From: Diprion similis
Taxonomy: Eukaryota; Arthropoda; Insecta; Hymenoptera; Diprionidae
Assembly: GCF_021155765.1 (NCBI RefSeq)
Contig: NC_060107.1
Span: 2,586,501 to 2,650,500, forward strand
Direction of reading: 5' to 3'
Length of the DNA: 64,000 bases
Below the pieces are notes generated by a model. That model did not search any database. It was given only the letters and a program-made list of their open reading frames with translations, and was not told the origin of the DNA. A program made the translations under genes and the position numbers. This document shows, one piece after another, positions 1 through 13,194 of the stretch. Numbering within the stretch: the stretch's first letter is position 1; every line of letters starts with the position of its first letter.

Positions 1-2248
1 GGCTATGGGAAAATGTTAAACGATCGGCTCACATCGTTCTCGTATTTTTGCCCTCCTTCGTATGCAGCGTTATAATATCTATTTATACCTACAAATTAAT
101 GCCGTCGCGGATCGACTAGCGGCGGCGGATTTTGGGGCTGGTTGCAGGTATGTACGTGGATTAAGGACTAGTGAAGTCTTCGAGCTGCTTCTAATCCTGA
201 TGCCATAAATCAAACGTTTTTTCTCGCTATTTTAACCTGTCTCTTTGGATACCTGATAGATTATTCTACCAGAGAAACAAATTATGTATACAATGAGCTT
301 GGATCAGGATTCAATCCAGTGTTTTAGTCTCTTTAATCCCAGACTCGATCATCTAACCTGCGGCTCTTCGGCAGTCCCATAAACGAGATGTAGCTCGATT
401 TATTTATCCGGACTTTATGATATTTTATGATATAAGTTGAAATCTTAAAAAGAAATCTGGTACCTCGTTTCAGGTTTCTAATCTAGCTTCTACGAACCGC
501 CTAAATTCAGGACTAAATATTTCAAACTGAATACATATACAGTTTATTCATTTTGAAACTTTCGACTCAAAGTCCGAGAAAGCGTGTTTGAACAACCTTT
601 TGAACGGAGAAGAAGAACGTTCATATAATTTCCCGGCTTAATGACAGCGGTCTCTGTGAAAATGGCATTGAATTTTACAAACAATTATGTACACTGGTGC
701 AAGAGAGCGCTTGCAGCTTCCGTGAAAGCGGAGTAAAATACAATTTCCGATTCGGCACGACCTCTTTAACTCGCGGGGAAATAATTATTTCTCTGTTAAA
801 GGTATATCTAACCGGCGAGATTCGCGATTGCAGTGCAGCGCTTGATTTTTTCTCCGATTAGCCATCGGTCAGCTGTAACGGAAAGTATCAGCACAGCGTG
901 ATGCAGGCGGCTTCCAGCTCACCTACTGAATCTGTTAGCCCCGCATGCAGATGCAGACAGCTCACAATCAGCTCCGGTGCACACACACACACACACACAC
1001 AAAAGACGTGAGGCAGCTGTACGTGTTTTGAAATAAACCGGACGCGATTAGCGATCGTTTGAAGCGAATCGAGAGCGGCTTATGGGATCAGAAATCAGCG
1101 TATAGAGGCTCCGGCCGCGGTTCACCGCGTTTGTAGAACGCCTATCGTTCTTCTCGAAAGAAGAAGAATAAGAATAAGAAGGCGGAGGCGAAGGTGGAGG
1201 TGGTTAGATGAGATGATGGAGCAGGAACTGGAGGCGATAGGCAACCGCTGTGCTAGGTATCGCTAGACACGCGGTTATATGTGACGTTTAAAAAGATCTA
1301 GGGCCGCGGAAATCGGTCTGCTCTCGACACGCTCCGTTGCGCCTTCCTCCCTCGTTACAGACTCTGTCGACCTTATTGTTTTGTTGAAAGCTAAGCTACA
1401 CACGCTGCGGCTGCACCATGAGATTATATCATAAACGTCGAGGCTGCATAAGTGCGCCGAAAGGAAACGGTGAAACTTTGCGGCGGCTGATTGACGGACT
1501 GCGCATGCGCGAAACAATTCATCTCCATTCGTTGGCAAGATTGTGCAGGCCGTGATATTTTCGTCTGCGAGGCAGGCGAGCCAACTTATTGAAACGTAAC
1601 TGCATGAGATATCAAAATAGCTCGAATACAGCGGCGAACCTAAATTATGTGATCAGTCGAATTCATCAGTCAGTCTACAGTGCAAAGTTTTTCAAGCCTT
1701 ATTAAATAATAGCTACATCAGTTGTTTGAGCTAAGCTGAAACTTGGGGTGGCCAGCCTGCATGAAACGATGACAAAGCTGACGCATGCGCAGTTGAACGT
1801 TTAATTTGCAAAGTCTCACCATTTTTTCTCGGTAAACGTTCCTCGCCACGCTTTCAACTGTATCGCATTTTTAATGAATAACGCTAAGAAAAAAATTATT
1901 AGGGAAAATCTCTGACTGCCTTAATGGTACGGGGGGGGGGGCTTATATGTGCCATCCCACGATTTTGTTGTTAATTTCAATTGAAAAATTCTAATACGTT
2001 CTTGAAAGTATAAGTAATAAAGCCCTCAAACTAAAATTGCACTAAGTGTTTTCATTTTCATAAAAACGGAAAAAAAATTCCCAAAAATATTTTTGAATGG
2101 TGTTTTCAAAACTTCTTTACATCTCATTCAATTTCAACGTGAAATTAACGACGTTTATCGATTACACTTGTACGGAATGGAGAAAAGGAGTCCTCGTCGA
2201 ACTTCCGAGGCAAGCTTATATATGTATACAAATTCAGCTTTGACTTAC
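1..2248. other. Left flank, no exon recognised
   Basis: No coding exon was recognised in this stretch. It should be intron of the KCTD-type gene whose exons lie just to the right, because the exon at 2249-2452 ends in a good donor and the rest of the BTB domain is not found here. A CA microsatellite lies at about 980-1001 and an 11-base poly-G at 1931-1941. Palindromic GCGCATGCGC-like sites occur near 1501 and 1783. Confidence 0.6.
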
Positions 2249-2684
2249 TTGGTCAGGGTTTCGAGGGATGAGGTATAAATCGTCCCGCCAACGTCAATGT
2301 GGACAGGAGCCGTGTACCTCGAGGCTGCAGCGACGCAGGGGATTCCCGTCATTTTTTGGTTATAGGCGGGGGCCGCGGGCGTCGGAGGAGTGGGCGAGGA
2401 GGAGTTCGACATCGTTGGCGACGTTGCTGGCGAACTGCTTGGCGATAGCAATCTGTAAGTTTCCGTGAGGAATGTAATGAAAATATAAAAATAAACGGAT
2501 GAATATACGTTGGATGAATAAAAGTGTTCTTCTTTTCCTACGCATAATAATATGTATAATATATGTATAGCTAGAAGATCAGTGGCCAATTACCTACCTC
2601 ATTTTTATTTGAGCGCTGGGGAACATATTGCGCTGCGCTGCCAGCTCGGTCTTGGTCTCCTTCCCGTCGGCCTCACATTTCCGT
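2249..2684 (-). CDS. twz: KCTD1/KCTD15-type BTB protein, two internal exons (partial)
   Basis: This is part of a KCTD1/KCTD15-family BTB adaptor (Drosophila tiwaz; vertebrate members bind AP-2 transcription factors). Two minus-strand exons are visible, 2684-2598 and 2452-2249. The first has a CTTAG acceptor and an AG|GTAGGT donor and reads CEADGKETKTELAAQRNMFP and on. The second has a TTACAG acceptor and an AA|GTAAGT donor. The exons join in phase inside an Arg codon. The second exon encodes a Ser/Pro/Thr-rich linker and then [20 protein letters not shown], which matches the first strand of the family's BTB/T1 domain (the vertebrate form reads [20 protein letters not shown]). The remaining BTB and C-terminal exons would lie left of the window, and the start codon lies upstream to the right, not identified. 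Family assignment is strong; the tiwaz name is inferred from family knowledge. Confidence 0.85.
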
Positions 2685-5600
2685 CTAAGAAACATACAGA
2701 GAAAGCCTGGGAGTTACGAAATGCAGTGTATGTACGTAGGTGTGATATCGAAATAGATGTAAGAAGCGATGATACAAAAAAGCACGTAATAAACTATAAC
2801 GATTGATTTTATGAGTAAACTTGGAGTTGATTACGGAACACGGGGTATTGCTTGAATGATATTGATTGAAATTTACGAAAGGGAAAGTAGCTCGAGAGGG
2901 AGATTACATAGGTATTATAAGCTAAAGAAAGAAATAGCCTCGTAAAGCTTTCAAGCGCCATTCAGACCGGCTGTACCAAACTAAACGGGACAGCGTTTTA
3001 TACAGGAGCTACGTGGCCAGATCTCGGTTCGAGGGAGGAAGTGAGTAGCGAAACGGGATCCTGGCACGCGCAAGTATTCAGGATAGTGGGAGCCAGGGCA
3101 CAGGCGCTAATCACGGTGAATTGCCACCGACCGAGCCACGCCGACAGGAGCCCGGCTGGTTCCCGGTTTAATTACCGCAAATGCAAGTTCATGCGTTCCA
3201 TGCGCCGACTTTCGCTCCGTGATTATATCGTCGCCACTTAATTAGAGCCCTACCTGCATCCCCGTACATTAAAGCGATCGTGAAAATTTACGGAGAAACT
3301 ATTCACTCCGTTTTACTCTACTATTATAAACTATTTCTCATTTTTCCGCCCCTTTTAGCCTCCCCCTTCCCTCCCCCATTGTGCTCGTTGCCATCTATTT
3401 ATAATCGTACGATTAATTCCAGGCGGTCGCGGGATTTGTGTGATTTTCATATGTATTAATAAGGCAATTAAGTACGCTAGCGGCACGATGAAATGATACT
3501 GTACACTAATATCCAGCTGTTCGTCAGCTGTATTTACACGTTATACTTTCGTTGGTGAAGGAATCGCTGTTGAAATTTCTGTCCAGGGGTGATTTCCAAC
3601 GCTTGAAATATTTACAACTAATTTGCCTTAGTCTCGCTTTTTCGGGACCTTCAATTTGTCGGGAAATAGAAGCGTTTCTCATAGCCATTGACTTGAAGTG
3701 GAAACACGGGTTCTGGTTTTGGAGGACTTTGCAGAATTCTTACCGAATTTGGTTACCGGTCGATTGGCTGGATTTTAAGTATGTCATAATTCATATCATC
3801 CCGATCCGAAAAGTTCTGATCGACGCAAATCCATCTTGAAGCCTTAAATTCATGAAAATCACGAAACCCATAAATATAAAAAAAGCCTGAACACCTTTCT
3901 TCCGAAGCCTGTATCTCGGGTCCACGAGAAAACTTTCGATGATGAGGATATGTACTATAACATACTGAAAATGGAACCAATCCCCATAAGTATCCTACGG
4001 GATCCTTTCCCAACGACTGGTGTAAAACTGTTTCCGCTTGGTTCTTCAGGTTCTCACTTGCTTCCGGAGACGTCTGGTAATCACCGAAAGAAATGAATAA
4101 TTTTTGCTCATAGGGTCCCGAACCCGATTCGTCCATGGAATGCGGGCAGCTTCAACTTAACGAGGACTCGGATCGTGAGGGATGCCGGATGGGGGCGGGG
4201 GTTGCGGTCCGTAAAACGCCGTAGGATGGTGCAAAGAGCCGGGCTCATTGCAGGCATGGGATGACGGCGAGTGGACCGCCGAAGGCGAGCGTCTCTCTCG
4301 GACTCACGGGGCGTCGGATACTCCGCATCCTATCACCTCGACGCACGCATACCTGCAGTATTATAATCTTGCATATACCTCGGCCCTCGAGGGCTGGAAG
4401 AGCCAGCTTTTGCCCGGCCGCCTCTGCCGCGCCAATCCAGATGCAAATTCAAAAATGTAACGTACAATGCCGCGTGGATATACCGCCTTTTACTTCTCAC
4501 GTTTCACTTGATTCCCGCGAAAAATATGGCCGAGGTTGTGAGGTACGAGTAGCTGGACGTACGAGAAGTCTCGTTGGCGCTGTGCGGTGGGATTCACAGT
4601 TCGAGTGTACGAATTTCGTCTGGTATTATATGCATATTTGCTGGGCATTTTTCCGTTTCATCGCCGCCGCAACGACGGAGGAGCTGTACCGTTAATTACG
4701 AACTTGAGAAAGCCGCTAATTAGATATCAGCTTCCGTTATAATAACCCTCCGTCAGCTACTTCTTCTTCAGCAGCAGTGCTGATGTGCGTTATTATCGTT
4801 ATTACCATCGCTGCGAATGCGGATTGAAGATCAGTGACAGATTCGCCTTACTCGTGCTAATTAACAGAACATCTAAATGGTAATCTGTATGCAGAGGATG
4901 TAAGAAATTGTGAAAGGAAAGCGCAAAGCTGGAGCTAATGTCCGAATATTCTTTTTTTCTTGGTATAAATGGTCCTGCAGTCTTCCTGCACTTCAAGATT
5001 TCGAAGAATTAAGGCGCCCATTAGCAATTATTAGAGGACGAAATAATCAATAAAACCCGTAGCGTTAGGTTCAGTTTCCAGAGGTTATAACTTACATTTA
5101 CGAGTTCAAAGATTTGGAAGAATCCAAATCAGTCATATTTAATGATTTCACAGGGTTCAGAAGAGTTTCCGCAATCTCAAAGGTTTCAGTGCTATTTCAG
5201 ATATTTCAAAGATTTGAATTATTTTACAGGATTTCAAAAGATTTCACAACATTTTAGAAAATTTCAATGGTTGTCCAAAAAGGATTTCAAGAGATGACTT
5301 AGAATTTCAGCATTTTCAGGAGATTTCATGGATTTCCGAAATGTTTGGAACACCCATTGAAGTCTTGTGAAATGTTGCGGAATCTTTAAAAATCATATTC
5401 GATCCCATGAAATTTCTGAAATCACATTAAGGTGCTAAAATTTTAAGTCATCTCTTGGAATCCTGTCCACGAGTAGTGTACGTCACATTTGAAGGATGCA
5501 TCCGTGAGGTAGTTGGAGAAAAAAATTCCTGAAACCCATCGGACCGCATGGTTCACTCCGCGCGAGTGTCGCAGAGTGAATGCCATGCTCTCCGTGGCTG

Positions 5601-8600
5601 CCATCAGTGCAGTGGAGATGGGGGATCATCATTCCGATAGAACGCAGCGATAGCGTGGATGTGGCGAGGAGCGCGTGCCCGACCGGTTTGGCTCGCGCTC
5701 CCCGGTCGGTCAAAAAGCGGTGGGGATCTAGCGGCTGATCTATGCGCGTCGCGTGTGTATGCAAAACGGCGCACTGGCGCGGCGAGCGGAGAATTCGAAA
5801 CCGCGGGGAGGCTGGGTGTTGGAACTTCGGAGATGCGCACTGCGTCATCTTACAGTTTACACGCGTGACGAGCGACGCGTTCTTGATTTCCATCGTCGAT
5901 GTATATGACCTCTATTATAACCTACCTTTTAGCCAAGATCGCCGCCGACGGATACTTTCAAAAATTTCGCGACCTACTCACCGCCCGCTTACGTTATCCG
6001 GGATAAATTGACGTTGCGATGAAACGTTTTTAGTCGTGACTGTTTTTTTCCTTACATTACCGTTAATTTGTCACATGCTACTGCAATTTTAGGCACGTTT
6101 TGAATTTATAAAGCGAGATCCGAGAGCAAATTGTTACGATTTCTTGAATTTTGTTATCAGGCAATGTAAAGCTGAACAAAAATTTTCAATTGTATTCAAT
6201 GTATAATGTTTTCACTGTTTTTCTTACGGTCTCAGCTATATTGTTTAGAATAACCCACGAATCGAGAGTCTTACAATCTGAAGTTGCACTGGCATAGCTC
6301 TGTTTATATACGAGCTATGTGTAGTACGAACTTTCAAACGATCAAACGTCGCTCATTATCCAGCAGTAGGAATGACGCGGGTTTACTCTTGCGCGACGAC
6401 GCGGGAACGAAGGAAAGCGAAACCTAGATAGTATTCGAGATTTATATAAAAATTTCTACACACCAAATACCTGTTCTCATTATTCACCGGCACGTTAGGA
6501 AAGACAGAAAAATGTTATTCGCATTCCTTGAGAAAATCGAACGTATACGGCGCCCAAATTTCGCAAACTGAATTCTCGATTTTTAGGCTTTCGTCGATGG
6601 TGAAATCACCGGTTAAACTATTCTTGCCATCGTTATCTTCGGTGTGAAGTAACGCTCGATTGCCAGCGAGATCTCGAAATAATCTTAGGGACGAAATAAA
6701 ATCGCAGGCGAGTAATCGGCGGCCATATTGAATCGTTATTACCGTACGTAAAGCAAATTCCTTTTTTTCCTAGTTTTCTTTTTTCACTTTAGGCACCGTT
6801 TTTTTACAGCTAGCTGTCGAAATCGAGTAATAATCAGAGAATCCCACATTTCTTGAGCAATTCGAGCCGAGGTCAGTATCGCTCGTTCTTCGGTTGATCC
6901 GGGGGCTGAGAGGGGCGGGTGCACCGGCACTCCCCCGACACGCGCCAATGCGTGTCTTGCTCCATTTCGTCTGTGGCCTGCCTATTTGACCAGTTATACT
7001 CTCTCGCCTACTTGCCAACTAGACGGAAACTTCGGATACACAACGCATACCTATAGAAGCTGCGTGACCGAGGGCCGTACGTTGCGCCTTTCGTATACAT
7101 ATATACCTACTTTGCACCCGGTTCTAGGAGTGTTTGAAAACTTGTTGGAGATTATCTAGCGTTTGGAATATCATTCCGACTTTCATCCTGAGAGTGGCAA
7201 AGATTCGGGAAAGTGTTCTGCAGAAAATTGCAATATTCGCAAATTATTTTGTCAATCAGTAGTGACGCAATTGCATCTATACAGTATCAAAGTTTTCCAG
7301 ATGCAGTCGCATAATAAAATATTATGACATGCAAGTTGACGTATCTTGATACTAGATTTAAAAATTTTAGAAACTCAAGATGCTTTCGATAAATATACAG
7401 AGTGTCGCTTAAAGAGATTTGTGAGTGATAAAGTTTATCACAAGTAGGTGTACATGATTGCAACGATTCTTGCAGCAATCGAACCTAGCATTATATTATA
7501 CATCGATGCAAATTTCTCAATATTTTGTAGCTTTCATAACTTCGAACCAACACGCGTCTCAAATATTTCCTTCAATTTCGATTCATTCATTTTACGTAAT
7601 CTGTGTCAAATTCGAAATTGTAAGTTTCAGATTAGTGAGTTCGATTTTAAAAATCATCTAATTCAATCATTCCTCAATGAATTGATGAAATTCCGTCTAT
7701 CATACGATCCAACGATCGAAAACATCGCTGTTTGAAAACAATAAAAAAAAACCCTGAAAATCTCAATAATTTAAGAATCTAACAATTTCAGACACTCCGA
7801 TCTATCTGCACGTGGCTAAAAATCTGAAACTACAAACTTCCTTGCGAGTACAAACAACACTCATCTATATTGTACAACATGTTTGTACAACTTCACTCGA
7901 AGTAATTAATAAAATCCGTCTCCAAAAATACTTGTTATTATAATAATACCATCGATATACGTTATATTGTCCGACGAACAATAATTTGAATCAGCTCATA
8001 ACGATATTTATATATACATATACATATAATATATACATATATGTTTATAAAAAACATGAATATTTTCTCCGCCCGTTCGCCTCCCCCTACCTCCACCCCC
8101 TGATGCCGAATAAGTTCGGGGCCTCTTACAGTGACGCGAACGCCGAGGGCTCGCCCTCCGGGCTTCTGCTCTAATTACGGGAACGGAACGAGAAGCGCGT
8201 CTGCACCCGGGGGCCCCGGGTGCCCCAGGCATCCCGGTTCCTCTCCTTCCACCCCCCCCCCCCCCCCCCCCCCCGCGTCCTCCACCACGGAGGGCCTCAG
8301 GGCTCCCCGGGTTATCCTCAACCATCGCTAGTCTTTCCAAACGCCACTGAGCCCGAGGTGCAGGGTAAATGTGTATATGTATACACACATACAATATATA
8401 GGTATAGGTATAGGTATAGGTGTAGGTACGTAGGTATAATATAATGTATATGCGATTGAAACACGCCTTATATTATATATTTACCGCTGGGAGAAGAAAC
8501 TAAGGATCGAGATGAGCGAAGAGATGCTGAATATTGACGAGGGGTGGCCTCTGCGTCAGATGATCGGAAAACTTTTCACCCCCCCCTCGCCCCAAGAAAA

Positions 8601-9256
8601 AACAAACCATGTAATCATAATCCGAGTTCTCTGACAGGTTTCAATTGCACTGGATAAAAACCGATGCCACAAAAATGCATAATTTTATCCTTATAATATA
8701 TTTTATAGACAATTAGTGATGACTTTTAATTAATTGTTTGGATTTAGAAATGTCGAATGTATAATGTAAACTAGTTCTGACATCAATACTCAATTTCGCA
8801 CACTCATGGCATACATGTGCCGACGCACGTTTAATGCCAATTTTGCTCGCGCTCAGTAGCTTCTGGGTTTTAATTGCCCCGCTTTGCATGTTTATCGGTC
8901 TCGGGTCGTGGCGCCAGGTTGAATACCTATCGTACGATTCGTCCTCGTAAATCTTTTCCCACAAACAGATCACTATCCCTCGCTCTTTTCTTTCCCTTGT
9001 ACATTGTTATACTAACGAACGAGTCAAATGACGAGAAATTGGATGTGAAGAAAATAGAAAACGTGAGGAAAAATAGTGGTGTATGTTTTTCATACTGTAT
9101 TCCAGCATTCACAACGTTCAACAAGTTATTTATTAAGTTATAATAATTCATTATCGTCACCTTGACAGCCTTCAGATCGAGAATACAGAGCTTTTTAATA
9201 AGGAAATATGGAATGCAGAAGGGATGTCGGAGGAAATATATCAGCGTCATGCTCAC
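2685..9256. other. Intronic or intergenic DNA, no recognised gene
   Basis: No reading frame in this stretch shows a domain or a convincing exon structure. A degenerate block of short GATTTCAAA-like repeats covers about 5140-5350. A CpG-dense block at about 5490-5870 could be a promoter or an untranslated first exon, but I see no supporting splice chain. A 23-base poly-C tract lies at 8252-8274, and GGTATA repeats at about 8399-8440. A short TACAGAGTGTC end-like motif lies near 7396. Confidence 0.5.
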
Positions 9257-9412
9257 CGTTTAGGACACGTGGCCTCCAGGTTGACGGTTCCTCCCCGATT
9301 CTCCACGACGAATTGTTTTCCCTTGATTTTCTTCAACTTGACCAAATTCCGTGGACAATCAAGAATTTGGAATTCCAACGCGATGAAATCAGGCGAACAC
9401 TTTCGAAACACT
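9257..9412 (-). CDS. Candidate internal exon, unknown product
   Basis: On the minus strand a 156-base open segment is bounded by a TATACAG acceptor and an ACG|GTGAGC donor. It reads a Cys- and Lys-rich stretch including CPRNLVKLKKIKGKQFVVEN and ending ATCPK. Its exit phase (two bases, CG) matches the entry phase of the KCTD exon at 2684, which would give an Arg codon and a joined CPK-R-RKCEADG. It could therefore be an upstream exon of that gene. Against this, the polypyrimidine tract is weak, and the right end (TACAGAGTGTTTCGAAAGT on the minus strand) looks like the terminus of a transposon family, so the frame may belong to a repeat. Confidence 0.35.
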
Positions 9413-12400
9413 CTGTATAATTCTCCTATTTTTTAATAAATCAATTTACACGTGCAATCGATTGTCTATCCTGTTTTCCTTCCTGCAATTCTTATCCCCT
9501 TTTGCTTTGCTAACTGGTCTCACCACAAGATAGACGGATGTGTTACAGTATGTACAAGGTTTAAAAAAAAACGCACCTCACACGCGAAAAACAGAAATGC
9601 AAATTGAAAAACAAAAAAAAACAAACAAACAAAAGGGAAAGCATTAAGGAGATGAAGATAACGAGACACGCAATCAGTTGCAATCAGTTGTCAAACTCTC
9701 TAAAAGCGACTACGAGGCGAGGTTTTCCTGGTGACATCGGCACGTAGGGATCGACTACCCGCACCTTCCTCTTATTTATTATATATCTATATACTTGTCA
9801 CACTTGTCACGTGGTGAGTTTTGGCGCGTGGATATCGGACAGGTGCAGCACATCGACGCGCACGACGCGACGGCCGGGCGGGAACTGCGCTGCTCGCGAC
9901 GTCGAGACGCACCGCAGGCCACCGATCATCCTACGCTGGCGTCGCGACGCCGCCGCCGCCGATTTCGATATCCGGCGATATTTTCACTCGGCATCTGATC
10001 AGGGCCTCGAGATATTCCTCATCACGGATTGATCCAATTTCACCTCTCCGCATGAATCCAGGAACAAAGTGGAAGCTGGTATGACTAGGTACCTTAGCTT
10101 GGTGACCATGAAGACGAAATCCAGGTGTAGTACCATGAAAAAATAAATCTGAAACTGCGTTATGGCGCTGGTTCAAGTCGCCGCTGATTGGGCAATGCTA
10201 GGTTTAGGTCTTCGTAGTCTCAATCATTTCTGATCACTGTTAATAGACGTTTATAGACATGTCGAATAGTTTTGAGTAGTGGTCATCCGGGATAAGGCAC
10301 CGTTGCTATGTATAGGAACGGATTTCTTGACGACGCGCTACGACTTGACTGACTAAATTTACTTATTATTCTCGTTTTAATTTTGGTACTCGTTTAGACC
10401 AGAAGATGACACTCCGACGATCGTTTACGCGCGCCACTTGATATACTTCAGGAGTCAATTAGAACTTCGGCGAAACGCTAATTATAGCTTCGAGAGAAAA
10501 CATGTAGAGGCGTTGTACAGAGAATGGGTGGATTTTGATGAAAATAGGGGAATCCGGGAGGCGTTAAATGGTCTTCCCACTACCTCTTTGTCAGTTTAAT
10601 CATGCGTTATTGATTTGGCACTATGGTCAACAAAAATATAGCGTCGAGCAGTTTCCCGGCGTTGCGTTGCTACACGCGGCGTTTGATATTGAGGGAACGC
10701 CGGCTGGCTCGCCTGGCAAGGTCCACTACTACACGGAGATATTCCTCTACAGGATATTGTAGTTATATTGGAATAGCCCAAGGGCGAAGCAGCCACGGCC
10801 AACAACGTTATTCCTCAATGCCCAAGGCGTTTCCGAACCAAATCGAACAGCACGAAACAGTCCGCGAACGCCAACGCCGACGCGAACGAGTATAAGAGCT
10901 GTAGGGCATGGAGAGCCCGGCCGAGTGCCCGGCCAATATCCCATCGCATTGCCATTATCCGGCGTCGGTGTTAATATGCAAATTTGAATGACAGAGGAAA
11001 AAAGCAAACAAAGAAACGGAACAGAAACGTTAAAAGAGCGAATGAGGCGGCTCGCCGAACGCGGTTTCCCCGCCAAATCCTCACATCCCAGCATCCGTCC
11101 CACCAATCCTTAACTCGTACCAACTTTTCAGTGCATCAGAAGGAAACACTCGCGAATAGTTCGGTAAAAAATCCAAGGCTATTGGGAACAGGATATTTCC
11201 ATGACACAAGGAAAACCCAAGGATAGGTTTACGCGATTTTTTAAGGACAAGCAAAATTCAAGGACGTTATTCCGATCAGCCGTGGTTCGTCACCCACGTG
11301 GGCGAGTTATCCTCCCGACGAGGATAAGGTCGTCGTGCAGGGTATCGCTCGATGCCCCAGGGTCAGGGGCTCGAGTTCCTCTCAACGAATGGCGGAGGTA
11401 GGGTTGTATGAGTGCGGGAGAGAAGAAAATAACCTCGTGTTTTTGTATCATACCTCGGTGCTGCTGCAGAGTCAACCGGACGAGCGACGGACCGATGGAC
11501 AGACGAACGGACGGACAAATCGGGCCGCCCCGGGGCATCCGCTGGGATGTAACGAGGAGTCCGCGTCGCCCGAGGGTCCACATATTTTAGGGCGCGCCCT
11601 TCCGCTGGCTGGCCCTATACCTCTACGTGTCTTTGAAACGGGTCGTGTTTCGCCCGAGGCGTAAGGCCGCGGTCGTCTTCCTCCGCGCCTCTCCGCGCCT
11701 CGCTCCACGGCACCACGGGCTACCCTCATCATCAGACAATGCTTCCCTCTCCCCCTCCGCCGTTTTTCGATCCTCTTTCACCTCCGCCTCATCCTCGCAT
11801 CGCTGTACCTACAACGCGTCGGAGTCCACCAGGACGCCTTTTCTGCACCGCCGAGTCAATGTCACGTGATTTTTGGTATGTTTGTGAATTGTGACGAGGA
11901 GGAAGTGCGCGACGTTGACACTCGGAAATGACGAGTGGGGTTAGGTCACGTGTATATTTCAATTGTTGATTACTAGCAAATCAAGATGGCCACTGTTGAT
12001 CCGCTCACTTCGAGTTTTATTTTGGACGCTCGATCGTCACCGGCGCTTATAAACCACCAAACGTAACTCGAGGCCCAATAAAACGATGGCAAGAGTTCAC
12101 CACATGTGATTTCCCATCCGCCGAGAGGCCCAAACACCAAGAATCGAGCCTTGAAAATTCATCGCTGTGAAACCGGAGTGACGCATTTGGGACAACCGGC
12201 ACGGTATTGGCGGAAGAATTTCGCGGGAACTGTTCCACATATTTTGTTCTGCTAGTTCCTACTCACTCAGCTGGATTCTGACAAGAGGAAGACAGACAGA
12301 TGATTAGTAGAAGGAGGTGGGAGCTTATGATCTCCATTTGGCTAGTCACGCGGCGGTAGATCGACTTGGAGTCCAAAAATAGAATCTGCAGCGATTTCGT

Positions 12401-13153
12401 GTGAACGCTATGCGATGAACACCATGGTCCTCGCATCCTACGAAACGGGAAGGAAAGAAGGGACGAAAGAAAGGATCTCCCCAACGCCTCTCTGCCCCCT
12501 TATGCATATTGTTCTTCTCCAGCGCGCTGGGTATATTCTTCCCGAAGCTTGAAATACCTAATAAGCCATATAGGTGGGAGTTGGGGCCCGAAGCGCGTCC
12601 CACGGCCATCTACGGGGATCAGCGTCCGCGACGATCAGCACCGTGGTGCAGCCTTTCTCAAGGAATATTCCTCCTTTTCCTCTTCCTTCGTCTTCATCTT
12701 ATGTAAGCGGACGCGAGCTGCGCCGCGGTACCGATCGCCATGGGGCCCGCAGGACAGAGGAGGATCGGGCCCAGAATCGCTCCCCCCCCTGCCCCCCTTT
12801 CCCGCCTCGTATCCCAGCCTACAACGCGGTTTACGAAATGATTCACAGCCTCTGGTAATTTACATGCCGTGTTGTTGCGTGGGTGATCGTCGGACGTCGA
12901 GGTTGCTCCCTCCCCCCCCCCCCCTCTCTTGCCACCCGTTTGCTCGATCTCCCTTTCCATCAAAAAGGTTAAGCACACACCCACCCACCACAGAGGTCAC
13001 GTGAGAGAGCCAAGAACGATTCGTAATCGTGGATCAGACTAGCCGCCGTGGCCCACCAACAACGAGAATTATCCTCTTCCTGCAGCAACCGAGGGTCCTC
13101 TCGTTTCGCCTATTAAAGTTGAGAAAAAAGAAGTTCAAGTAAATGAGAGTGAC

Positions 13154-13194
<41 letters not shown>

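Noticed and set aside
3753-4136. 127-codon minus-strand open frame
   Set aside because: No domain, no plausible splice partners and no resemblance to the KCTD product nearby; taken as chance.
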